A stretch of 64,000 nucleotides of DNA, taken from positions 1-64,000 of the forward strand of contig CALVAW010000002.1 of NCBI GenBank assembly GCA_944325655.1, written 5' to 3'. Under the pieces are notes generated by a model, which saw nothing but the letters and a program-made list of their open reading frames with translations, had not been told where the DNA came from and ran no database searches. This DNA comes from Candidatus Gastranaerophilales bacterium. Its GTDB lineage: Bacteria; Cyanobacteriota; Vampirovibrionia; Gastranaerophilales; Gastranaerophilaceae. Positions 56,232 through 64,000 of the stretch are shown here, in pieces. Positions within the stretch are counted from its first letter, which is position 1. Each line of letters starts with the position of its first letter. Made by a program: the position numbers and the translations under genes.

Positions 56232-57985
56232 AATTTTAATTCAGGGTGTTCTTTTATGTAATCTTTGTAGCATTCAATAGTGTGATCGGATATATTTTTA
56301 AAGTCTTGAGAGTTATTATTGTCTGTTGCAAAAGCCATTACAAAAAATTCTATCAGTGAATTACAACCATTTTCTTCGCATATTTCAAATGCTTTAACGA
56401 TGATGTCATGCAGTTGAATTACTGATTTGATATTGTCCTTGGTTAGTTGACTTTGTGTATAATTGTGTATTTTTTCTAATGTGTATGCATATTTATTATA
56501 ATCCATACTAAGCATAGAAGTTTTGGATTGTCTGCTCGGATTATTCCCAATTAACATGTAATATAATGTGGAATATATTATTAAAAATTTTGCAAGATGC
56601 ATATATATAGATGCAAAATCGTCCGGATTGTTATCTACATAGTTTTGAATCATTCTTCTTGTTGTTGTATCATAATATTCAATTCCGTCACTACCTTTTT
56701 TTCTTATATTATCTCTATCTTCTTTTGCCGGTACCGTAATGATAAATTCAGGCGCCCCTATGCAATCTATGTCAAAATATTTTGGATTTAATTCTATACC
56801 AACGCTTTTACATGCGCTTAAATAGGCATTGAGTTTATTAAATGCAGGATTTGGTGAAATTGCGACAATTCTCGCTTTGACAGCTGGACTGTGCATCAAA
56901 CCGTCAAACATAATTGTTTTTTGTGTATCCCATGATTTCTGCATTGCTTTTGACCATTTTTCTTTTAGGTATGAATTTCTTTTCCAGAATTTTTCTAATA
57001 TACTTCTGTATTTTGGTGATTGTGTCATTTCGGTTGCTTCCGAGGCAGTTATTTTATTTTTATTTGCAAATTTAGACAATTTTTTTCTTATTAGTTTTCC
57101 TTCATCAGAGTTCCATGCTCTTTTAACTACAATAGAAAATATTTCTTCCTGAATGGGATGTTTGCTGAAGTATTCTTGCATACTTTCGCTTCTTTTGAAT
57201 ATTGCTTCAGGGTTTTCTTTGTAATATTTAATCAATCCTTCCGATATTTTTTGTCTGTGCTCTTTTGAAAGAGGTTTTCTTTTTATCAAATAACTTCTTT
57301 CGTTAATCGTTCTGTTTCTTTTTTGAGCATTTGTTATAGCGGCATTTTTTTCTTCGTCTGATAATTTTAGATATTTTCCGTATGTTTGAGAAAATATTGG
57401 AATATTTAATTTTCTCATGGTTGAATACGGGTTCATTCCGAGGATTTCAGTTAAATCACTGATTGATAATGTATCCAGATAATATGCTTGAATAAGTTGA
57501 ACCGCTAAATCTTTATCGGGGTTTAACAAAAGCTCGCCGTTTGCGTCCCTGAATTCTCCTTTATTAAATTTATCAATAAAGGAATTTTTGCTGCAGCGTA
57601 TATTTTTGGAATCTAAAACATTTGCAAATTCATCAAAAAATACTTGAAGTTCTTCAAGAGTGTTAATTTGATCTAAATCTTGATAATGTTCCTGATGCAC
57701 ATCTTTTAATTTTTTATTTTCAGGATTACCTTCATCAAGTACTTGTTGTATATGCTCCCTTATCCCGCTTGGATAAATATCTTCATTAGAACTTTGATTT
57801 GCTAAATCCAGATTATAAGTTGTTTTAGCTAAGTTTAAACTATCGCCGCCCAAAAATGAAATCGAGGAATTATATCCCGGTAGTATGTGAGAATTAGCAA
57901 TATTTTCATTTAACTTCTTTGAAGTCGGAATGTTTTTGACGTTATGATTAAAAAATTTGACATTATTTATTGCGGCAATTTTCAT
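56228..57985 (-). CDS. Large protein of unknown function with NUMOD3-like motif
   Basis: The 585-residue protein has TAGGAG before its ATG. The N-terminal 45 residues are disordered, ending SSISFLGG. Residues about 175-205 look like a helix-turn-helix (LSISDLTEILGMNPYSTMRK). At about 240 there is KPLSKEHRQKISEGLIKYY, a NUMOD3-type DNA-binding motif otherwise known from homing endonucleases, and similar helices follow (WNSDEGKLIRKKLSKF, LKEKWSKAMQKSWD). No GIY-YIG or HNH nuclease motif is seen. The C-terminal half is helical with one Tyr-rich hydrophobic segment. Function unknown; nucleic-acid binding is likely. Confidence 0.75.
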   Translation of the reverse strand: MKIAAINNVKFFNHNVKNIPTSKKLNENIANSHILPGYNSSISFLGGDSLNLAKTTYNLDLANQSSNEDIYPSGIREHIQQVLDEGNPENKKLKDVHQEHYQDLDQINTLEELQVFFDEFANVLDSKNIRCSKNSFIDKFNKGEFRDANGELLLNPDKDLAVQLIQAYYLDTLSISDLTEILGMNPYSTMRKLNIPIFSQTYGKYLKLSDEEKNAAITNAQKRNRTINERSYLIKRKPLSKEHRQKISEGLIKYYKENPEAIFKRSESMQEYFSKHPIQEEIFSIVVKRAWNSDEGKLIRKKLSKFANKNKITASEATEMTQSPKYRSILEKFWKRNSYLKEKWSKAMQKSWDTQKTIMFDGLMHSPAVKARIVAISPNPAFNKLNAYLSACKSVGIELNPKYFDIDCIGAPEFIITVPAKEDRDNIRKKGSDGIEYYDTTTRRMIQNYVDNNPDDFASIYMHLAKFLIIYSTLYYMLIGNNPSRQSKTSMLSMDYNKYAYTLEKIHNYTQSQLTKDNIKSVIQLHDIIVKAFEICEENGCNSLIEFFVMAFATDNNNSQDFKNISDHTIECYKDYIKEHPELKF

Positions 57986-58041
57986 TTTAATTCTCCTATG
58001 CTTTCATACAAAACACAGGAAGAAAAAAAATTGCCTAATTA

Positions 58042-59133
58042 TTATTCGGTGATTTCCGCTAATTTTTCTAATTTAATTTTTTGGTCATATTCAATCAGCA
58101 TGTTTATAAGCTTATCAAGATTGCCTTCTATGACTTCCCAAACATCAAGATTTTGACCTATTCTATGATCGGTAAGACGTCCTTGAGGAAAGTTGTATGT
58201 TCTGATTCGTTCAGATCTGTCACCTGTTCCTACTTGAGAACGACGAAGGTCAGTAACTTCTTGCATTTGTTTTTGAACTTCCATATCGTACAGTTTTGCT
58301 TTCAATATTTGCAATGCTCGTTCTTTGTTTTGCAGTTGCGAACGCTCTTCTGTGCAGAATATCATGATGCCTGTCGGTTTATGAAAAACTCTTGCTGCGG
58401 TTTCAACTTTATTTACATTTTGCCCTCCGGCTCCGCCGGATCTTGCCGTTGTAATTTCAATATCATTCATGTTGAGTTCTATTTCAACATCGTCAACCTC
58501 AGGCATAACGGCAACTGTAGCGGTAGATGTATGAACCCTGCCTTGTGATTCCGTTTGAGGAACTCTTTGAACTCTGTGAACGCCTGATTCATATTTTAAT
58601 TGCGAATAAATATTGTCTCCGCCTTTAATTGAAATAACTACTTCTGAAACGCCGCCTGCTTCGCATTCATTAATCGAGAGTATTTTTGTTTGCCAGCCTT
58701 TACTTTGAGCATATCTTAAATACATTCTCATTAAATCACCGGCAAAAATGTTTGCTTCATCGCCACCTGCTGACCCTCTGATTTCGAGCATAATATCTTT
58801 ATCGTCCATAGGGTCTCTTGGCAGAAGTAATACTTTTAATCTGTGTTCATAATCTTCAATTTTAGCTTCATTGGATGAAATTTCATTATTTAAAAATTCT
58901 CTCATGGAAGAATCTTTTTCGCTGTGCAGCATTTCTTTAGCTTCATTTATAGCATTTAATGCATCTTTGTATTGATAGTATATGTTAACGGTTTCTTCCA
59001 TCGTTTTTCTTTGTTTTGATAAATCGCGGAATTTTTCATAATCTTGTATAACCTCGGGTTTGGACAAAGTTACGCCAAGTTCTTGATATTTTTGTTCGAT
59101 TTTTTCAACTTTCTCAAACATTGAACTATCCAT
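58042..59133 (-). CDS. prfA: Peptide chain release factor 1
   Basis: The 363-residue factor ends translation at UAA and UAG. The anticodon-like tripeptide region is [17 protein letters not shown] (P-x-T, class RF1, with Gln in the middle instead of the Ala or Val common elsewhere). The GGQ motif that triggers hydrolysis is in [14 protein letters not shown]. The N-terminal coiled coil and RLTDHRIG near the end are typical. It overlaps the end of thyX by eight bases, so the two are co-transcribed. Confidence 0.96.
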   Translation of the reverse strand: MDSSMFEKVEKIEQKYQELGVTLSKPEVIQDYEKFRDLSKQRKTMEETVNIYYQYKDALNAINEAKEMLHSEKDSSMREFLNNEISSNEAKIEDYEHRLKVLLLPRDPMDDKDIMLEIRGSAGGDEANIFAGDLMRMYLRYAQSKGWQTKILSINECEAGGVSEVVISIKGGDNIYSQLKYESGVHRVQRVPQTESQGRVHTSTATVAVMPEVDDVEIELNMNDIEITTARSGGAGGQNVNKVETAARVFHKPTGIMIFCTEERSQLQNKERALQILKAKLYDMEVQKQMQEVTDLRRSQVGTGDRSERIRTYNFPQGRLTDHRIGQNLDVWEVIEGNLDKLINMLIEYDQKIKLEKLAEITE

Positions 59134-59821
59134 TTTTTGTTTTCATCCTTCCGCATGAATTGTCTTCGTCACAATAACCTAATCTTTCGCACTTTGGAAC
59201 AAGGTGTTCCGCTAACCAAGGCTCTTTTTCTTCTACTAATGCACACATTTTTTTAACAACCATCCTGATTTCAAGTTGTGCTCTGGTGCATAGTCTTAAA
59301 TTTGCAAGATGTATTAATTCTCTTAAATTTAAACTGGTTACAATTGAGCTTACTGCTGCATTTGGAAGTATTGAGCGCGCGTCTTCGCTTTTTATACCGT
59401 TATTTATAAATTCTTGATAAAGATCCGATGTAATTTTAATGAAATTTTCAAATTTTCGACATAATTCCCTGTTAGCTTCTATTGCAGGCGGAATTACATA
59501 ATCAATTTCACCTTTTTCACGAACATATCTTTGTGATTTTTGTGAAAAACTCATGTGTCTGTGTCTTACTAATTGATGTGTAGCAGCTCTTGAGATATTA
59601 TTGATGGCAAAACTTAATTGAATGTGTTCTATGGTTGAATAATGCCCTGAGGAGATAACTTTTTTAATCAAAGAAAGCATTTTTTCTTTGTCACCTGTGT
59701 GATTTTCATATATTTCAACAGCTCCATCGGGACTATAACAAGTTCTGCATGCTGTATAAACAACATCCAATAAATTATCCGGAATTGATATAAGTCGGAC
59801 TTCCAGTTCTTTTTTTGCCAT
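59126..59821 (-). CDS. thyX: Flavin-dependent thymidylate synthase
   Basis: The 231-residue enzyme makes dTMP using FAD and NADPH, in place of ThyA. The ThyX motif [14 protein letters not shown] (RHRx7S) lies at about residues 80-93. [24 protein letters not shown] comes before it and [20 protein letters not shown] after it; both are family-typical. The C-terminus has four Cys residues ([14 protein letters not shown]). GGAG precedes the ATG. The gene lies between rpmE and prfA. Confidence 0.95.
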   Translation of the reverse strand: MAKKELEVRLISIPDNLLDVVYTACRTCYSPDGAVEIYENHTGDKEKMLSLIKKVISSGHYSTIEHIQLSFAINNISRAATHQLVRHRHMSFSQKSQRYVREKGEIDYVIPPAIEANRELCRKFENFIKITSDLYQEFINNGIKSEDARSILPNAAVSSIVTSLNLRELIHLANLRLCTRAQLEIRMVVKKMCALVEEKEPWLAEHLVPKCERLGYCDEDNSCGRMKTKNG

Positions 59822-59851
59822 TTAATATAACTCCATATTTTAATAAATTTA

Positions 59852-59872
59852 TGGCTGGTCTTTAGCCAGCCA
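59852..59872. terminator. Hairpin between rpmE and thyX
   Basis: TGGCTGG and CCAGCCA pair over a seven-base loop. On the minus strand the stem is followed by an AT-rich but not pure T stretch, so it may act as a weak terminator that lowers thyX-prfA expression from the rpmE promoter. Confidence 0.5.
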
Positions 59873-59884
59873 AAATCTTTGCAA

Positions 59885-60085
59885 CTATTTCTTTTCGTAA
59901 CGTTTTTTAAATCTTTCAACTCTACCTTCAGAGTCAAGAATTTTTTGATTGCCTGTGTAAAAAGGATGGCAAGCGTTACAAATTTCAACCGTAATGTTTT
60001 CTTCAACTGAACCTGTTTCGATTTCGTTTCCGCAAACACATTTTATAGTTGTTTTTTTGTAATCGGGATGGATATCTTTTTTCAT
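59885..60085 (-). CDS. rpmE: 50S ribosomal protein L31 (zinc form)
   Basis: The 66-residue protein starts [19 protein letters not shown]. The zinc ligands are the Cys pair CVC and the later [10 protein letters not shown], so this is the Zn-containing form. AAAGGAAT precedes the ATG. It is the first gene of the rpmE-thyX-prfA group. Confidence 0.96.
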   Translation of the reverse strand: MKKDIHPDYKKTTIKCVCGNEIETGSVEENITVEICNACHPFYTGNQKILDSEGRVERFKKRYEKK

Positions 60086-60164
60086 TACGTATTCCTTTAA
60101 GTATAATTAACTATAATATTATTCTATATACTCAAAAAAATATTTCAAGGCGTAATTTTATTAT

Positions 60165-61880
60165 TTATTCTTTATTTTTCTTTTCTTCTTCCTCTAAAAG
60201 CTTTTGTTCGGAGGTATCAATTTCATTTGGTTCAGTTTTTGATTTTGAATTATTTATTGCATTTTTAGTTATATTTTCATTAATGCTTTTTGATATTGAT
60301 TCGATTTTTCTTTGTGCTGAATTTAACTTATCATCAAGTCGATTATTTCTGTTTAAAAATATGTTGTATTGATTTGTAAAATCGGTTGCTTCTGCTATTA
60401 TAGAAGAATTTTTTTCGCTTTTATTGTCTGAGAAATTATAATTTTTGTCTAACCATTCTATTTTATCGAGGGTTTGATAACCTTTATCATCAAGCATTTC
60501 ATCGTCAAATTTTACATCAAATACTCCGAGCAATTTATTTCCGTTCTCCAGTGTTGTGTCTTTTTTCGTGTAGCTTGAAAGATCAATAAAATCACCCTCA
60601 TCAAATATATCTGAAGCGTTTTTAACGGTTTGTGAGCCGTTATTTTTTGTTACTACAACTTTTATATCGTTTTGAATGAGTTCTTTTGCATCAACTTTAT
60701 TGTCTTTATTTTTATCTAAGTTAATAAGTTCTAAAAATCCGTTTTTTGCTCCCAAAAATTCATTTTCATTCGATAAATCATCATTATTGTCTTTGTCTAC
60801 AAAGAAATCATATCTTGTATTTTTATGCAAAAAGCCAATCGGATCTGTTTCTTTTGCATCGTCATCTGCACTGATACCTTCTTCTTTTTGTTTATCCAAA
60901 AGATTATCAAGATTTTCTTTTGCATCTTGTGCTTTATTTGTTAATGTTTCATTGTCTTTCATTAGTGAGTTTATGTCTTTTAGATATATTTTTACGGTAG
61001 ACATTTTGTTTTGTGCGTCAAGCATATCAAGCACAATATTGGAAAGTTTTGAATTTGATATTCCTTCTAGCGAATCTAAATCATTTGCTAAATTATTTTG
61101 AAATTCCTCATAACTCATTGTGCCGTTTGATTGTATATATTCGTTAAGTCTTTTATTTACAGCATTTTTAGCACTTTCTTTTTGATTTTCCGCAATTTCT
61201 TCGCTTTCTTCTATGGCATTATTCATCAATTCTTCAATTTCTTTTTGCAATTGTTGAATTTCCTTTTGTTTAGTTTTTAATTCGTCGTTATTGGTTTCAA
61301 TTTGTAGGTTTAAATTGTTTAATTCTTGTCTTGCTGAGCTTATTTCAGAGGATTCTCCGCCTGTTGCTTCCAATAGAGCATTTACAAAGTCGACATATAT
61401 TTCGCTTGATTCGCTATCATGTCCTTTTGGACATTCATATTGTCCGTCGTCTCCGTTTTTAATTCCTATACTTGGAAATGATTGTGATATAATTTCAATA
61501 ATTTGTGTTTTATTGAATCCTTCTTTTGATAATTCATTTAATAAATTATCGTTTAAAGCTTGTTTAAAGGCTTTGAGTTCGGGGTTTGATATTGAATAAA
61601 CATCCCCGTTATAACTTTCTAAATCGGAGCAATATTTTTCTTTTATTGATTTAGCTTTTTCATTTACATCTGATGTTGTTTTATTTTCTTTCGAATCAAA
61701 ATTTTCTCTCAAAAGAGAGATGTCAATACCGTCGCTTTCCAATCTTTGAAGCTCGTCTTCACTAAAACCGTCTTTTGAAGCGCTTTTTATTTGTTCAATT
61801 TTTTCTTCCGATAGATCGCTGTATAAGCTCTGTATTGAAATGCCGCTTTTTAAGAATTGAACAGTTGTTTCGCCACCCAT
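60165..61880 (-). CDS. Acidic coiled-coil protein with EF-hand loops
   Basis: The 571-residue protein is acidic and has no signal peptide or membrane helix. Residues about 175-225 are a strong coiled coil (LNNLNLQIETNNDELKTKQK and onward). At about 345-400 there are two calcium-type loops: DKDNNDDLSNEN, close to an EF-hand, and DKNKDNKVDAKE, a complete 12-residue EF-hand loop. The end is Lys/Glu rich. The start ATG follows AAGGGG. I do not recognise the family. A role as a secreted or structural calcium-binding protein is possible, but no secretion signal is seen. Confidence 0.75.
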   Translation of the reverse strand: MGGETTVQFLKSGISIQSLYSDLSEEKIEQIKSASKDGFSEDELQRLESDGIDISLLRENFDSKENKTTSDVNEKAKSIKEKYCSDLESYNGDVYSISNPELKAFKQALNDNLLNELSKEGFNKTQIIEIISQSFPSIGIKNGDDGQYECPKGHDSESSEIYVDFVNALLEATGGESSEISSARQELNNLNLQIETNNDELKTKQKEIQQLQKEIEELMNNAIEESEEIAENQKESAKNAVNKRLNEYIQSNGTMSYEEFQNNLANDLDSLEGISNSKLSNIVLDMLDAQNKMSTVKIYLKDINSLMKDNETLTNKAQDAKENLDNLLDKQKEEGISADDDAKETDPIGFLHKNTRYDFFVDKDNNDDLSNENEFLGAKNGFLELINLDKNKDNKVDAKELIQNDIKVVVTKNNGSQTVKNASDIFDEGDFIDLSSYTKKDTTLENGNKLLGVFDVKFDDEMLDDKGYQTLDKIEWLDKNYNFSDNKSEKNSSIIAEATDFTNQYNIFLNRNNRLDDKLNSAQRKIESISKSINENITKNAINNSKSKTEPNEIDTSEQKLLEEEEKKNKE

Positions 61881-61982
61881 AATTGCCCCTTATGAAAAAT
61901 ACATTTAATATATCGGCTGAATTTATTAAATTATATATATTTAGAACAAAAAAATTTACATTTCTTAATTATTTATTTATTG

Positions 61983-61988
61983 TATAAT
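61983..61988 (+). promoter_or_regulatory. -10 box of lepA, predicting a leaderless mRNA
   Basis: A consensus TATAAT lies seven bases before the lepA ATG. The bases between are AT only, with no ribosome site. The -35 is weak. Confidence 0.6.
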
Positions 61989-61995
61989 TCAAAAT

Positions 61996-63798
61996 ATGAA
62001 AAAACTAGAAAATATTAGAAATTTCAGTATAATTGCGCATATTGACCATGGAAAGTCCACTTTAGCTGACAGATTGCTCGAAAAAACCGGTACGGTTTCT
62101 AAAAGAGATATGCAAAATCAACTTTTAGATACTATGGATATAGAGCGAGAAAGAGGCATTACCATAAAGTTAAATGCTGCAAAAATGCAATATAAAGCAA
62201 AAAATGGAAATGATTATATATTAAATTTGATTGATACTCCGGGACATGTGGATTTTTCTTATGAAGTATCCCGTTCGCTTGCCGCTTGCGAAGGTGCTTT
62301 GCTTATTGTTGATGCAACACAAGGAGTTGAGGCGCAAACGCTTGCCAATGTTTATCTTGCTTTGGAGCAGAATTTAGAAATTATTCCCGTTATTAATAAA
62401 ATCGATTTGCCTTCTGCCGATGTTGAAAGAGTAAAAAAAGAAATTGAAGATGTATTGGGGATTGATGCAAGTATTGCAATTCCTGTCAGTGCTAAAACGG
62501 GCGAAGGGATAGAAGATGTATTGGAAGCTGTTGTGAATTATATCCCCGCTCCTGATGACACGTCTGATAAGCCCTTAAGAGCACTTGTTTTTGACAGTGC
62601 TTATGATGCTTATTTAGGAACTATTTGCTTTTTTAAGGTTGTTGACGGTTCTATTAAGCTCGGAGACAAAATTAAATTTATGGCAACCAATAAAGAGTTT
62701 GAAGTTATTGAGCTTGGTTTTTTAAATCCTAACAGAAATCAGGTTCAAGAGCTAAAAACAGGTGAGGTTGGATATTTTGCCGGCTCTATAAAAGAAATTA
62801 CAAGATTTGTCGGAGATACTATTACTCATGTTGATAAGCCGGCTTCTGAACCTTTGGAAGGGTATAAAGAAGCAAAACCCATGGTTTTTTCTGGCTTATA
62901 TCCTGTTAACAATGAGGATTATCATGAATTAAAAGATGCACTTGAGAAATTGAAATTATCGGACAGTTCAATTACTTACGAACCTGAAACTTCAAATGCT
63001 TTAGGATTTGGTTTTAGATGCGGTTTTCTTGGTATGTTACATATGGAAATTGCGCAGGAGCGCCTCGAGCGAGAATATGACCTTTCTCTTATTACAACAG
63101 CTCCTTCGGTTATATATAAGGTACACAAAACTGACGGTTCCATTGTTGAAATAGATAATCCGGCGGAGTTACCTGCAGCTCAGTATAGAGAATATATTGA
63201 AGAACCTTATGTCAGAGTCAATATTTTTACTCCCAATGATTATGTAGGCACATTAATGGAATTATGTCAGGATAAACGCGGTATATTTATCAATATGCAC
63301 TATATTGATGATATTAGAGTAAATATTGAATACCAGCTTCCATTATCCGAGGTTATTACGGATTTTTATGATCAATTAAAATCACGTTCAAAAGGCTATG
63401 CTTCTTTGGATTATGAGTTTTGCGATTATAAAAAATCTGATTTGGTAAAAATGGATATTCTTCTGGCAAACGAAGTGGTTGACGCGCTTTCAGTCATTTG
63501 TCATAAAGATAGTGCGTATAATTTGGGTCAAAAATTAACAAATAAATTAAAGGAAATTATACCAAGACAATTATTTGAAGTTGCAATTCAAGCTGCTATA
63601 GGCGGCAGAGTTATAGCAAGAACAAATATAAAAGCACTTAGAAAATCAGTTTTGGATAAATGTTACGGCGGAGATATTTCGAGAAAAAGAAAGCTTCTTG
63701 AAAAACAAAAACGTGGAAAAAAACGCATGAAATCAGTCGGAAGAGTAGAAATTCCGCAGGAAGCATTTATGGCAGTTTTGTCTTTAAATGATGAATAA
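61996..63798 (+). CDS. lepA: Elongation factor 4 (LepA GTPase)
   Basis: The 600-residue GTPase binds ribosomes and can back-translocate tRNAs. The G motifs are [40 protein letters not shown] and NKIDLPSAD. Domains II and III follow, then the LepA-only C-terminal domain ([19 protein letters not shown] and [21 protein letters not shown]). Full length. It ends directly against the end of the next gene on the other strand. Confidence 0.97.
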   Translation: MKKLENIRNFSIIAHIDHGKSTLADRLLEKTGTVSKRDMQNQLLDTMDIERERGITIKLNAAKMQYKAKNGNDYILNLIDTPGHVDFSYEVSRSLAACEGALLIVDATQGVEAQTLANVYLALEQNLEIIPVINKIDLPSADVERVKKEIEDVLGIDASIAIPVSAKTGEGIEDVLEAVVNYIPAPDDTSDKPLRALVFDSAYDAYLGTICFFKVVDGSIKLGDKIKFMATNKEFEVIELGFLNPNRNQVQELKTGEVGYFAGSIKEITRFVGDTITHVDKPASEPLEGYKEAKPMVFSGLYPVNNEDYHELKDALEKLKLSDSSITYEPETSNALGFGFRCGFLGMLHMEIAQERLEREYDLSLITTAPSVIYKVHKTDGSIVEIDNPAELPAAQYREYIEEPYVRVNIFTPNDYVGTLMELCQDKRGIFINMHYIDDIRVNIEYQLPLSEVITDFYDQLKSRSKGYASLDYEFCDYKKSDLVKMDILLANEVVDALSVICHKDSAYNLGQKLTNKLKEIIPRQLFEVAIQAAIGGRVIARTNIKALRKSVLDKCYGGDISRKRKLLEKQKRGKKRMKSVGRVEIPQEAFMAVLSLNDE

Positions 63799-64000
63799 TT
63801 ATTTAATTCTGTCGAGAGCAAAAAATATTCCGCAAACCGTTGCTGTTGCTACAGAGAGATTTTTGGATGTTTCAAGAAGGAATTGCTTAACTTTTGTTGC
63901 AGGCACATAAGTTCTTGCTTCTATAATACCGCCATCTGATATCGGGTCTTTTAGTATTCTGTCTTCATCAATTACCGCTGTAACGTAGCTTATTGTTTCG
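63799..64000 (-). CDS. C-terminal part of an unidentified protein (5' truncated by window)
   Basis: On the minus strand an open frame enters from the right edge and ends at a TAA at 63799-63801, giving 66 residues. The segment includes DGGIIEARTYVPATKVKQF and ends CGIFFALDRIK. I do not recognise the family. It converges with lepA with no bases between the two stop codons, and no terminator hairpin is seen there. Confidence 0.65.
   Translation of the reverse strand, partial: ETISYVTAVIDEDRILKDPISDGGIIEARTYVPATKVKQFLLETSKNLSVATATVCGIFFALDRIK

Noticed and set aside
59126-59821. Phage origin of thyX
   Set aside because: thyX genes are often carried by phages, but this one is coupled to prfA and rpmE and has the same codon style as its neighbours.

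Overview
The window is AT-rich chromosomal DNA from a Gram-negative-type bacterium that uses many TTG and GTG starts. It carries one block of bacteriophage structural genes (about 0.48 to 14.05 kb) and about 50 kb of ordinary housekeeping genes. The low GC, the ThyX-type thymidylate synthase, the Lys/Ile/Asn-rich proteins and several large proteins of unknown family fit a gut Vampirovibrionia/Melainabacteria lineage (Gastranaerophilales-like). No rRNA is present, so this assignment is an inference and remains moderate.

Positions 1-480 hold the end of an unidentified gene, a shared terminator and tRNA-His with its own strong promoter. Positions 486-14044 are an apparently intact podovirus-type late operon (BPP-1/T7-like): small and large terminase, a small conserved protein, portal, scaffold, major capsid, Bbp16-like cement protein, gp14-like internal protein, tail tube A, nozzle, gp13-like protein, tail fibre, DUF1353, holin-like protein and M15 endolysin. 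One lipoprotein gene runs against the rest. No integrase, repressor, replication gene, RNA polymerase or reverse transcriptase is visible, so early genes are either left of the window or lost.

The chromosomal part starts with a membrane GT-C-like protein plus a polyprenyl-phosphate glycosyltransferase (14.3-16.6 kb), then valS, a TolC-like efflux channel, a small ferredoxin and two envelope proteins of unknown function (21.0-23.3 kb). From 23.4 to 30.6 kb come a HIT protein, 5-formyl-THF cyclo-ligase, a PilZ protein, a large TPR protein, two peptide-type ABC permeases, an MgtC-like protein and a second TPR protein. Translation genes infB-rbfA-truB and a GerMN protein follow. Next are a divergent fucosyltransferase-like protein, a TPR lipoprotein, lgt and gpmI.

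The right half carries NAD synthesis (nadB-nadC), gltX, hom-thrC-leuS, deoB, an Orn/Lys/Arg-type decarboxylase, ligA, a SIMPL-domain protein and a large SWIM/SNF2 helicase. After these come a protein with a NUMOD3-like motif, prfA, thyX, rpmE, an EF-hand coiled-coil protein and lepA. The window ends inside an unidentified minus-strand gene.

Two patterns deserve attention. Several genes (GT-C gene, TolC-like gene, PilZ gene, hom, ligA, decarboxylase, lepA) have a -10-like hexamer only 6-8 bases before the start codon and no Shine-Dalgarno sequence, which predicts leaderless mRNAs. The divergent decarboxylase and ligA start codons are only 23 bases apart, with each candidate -35 box lying inside the other gene.
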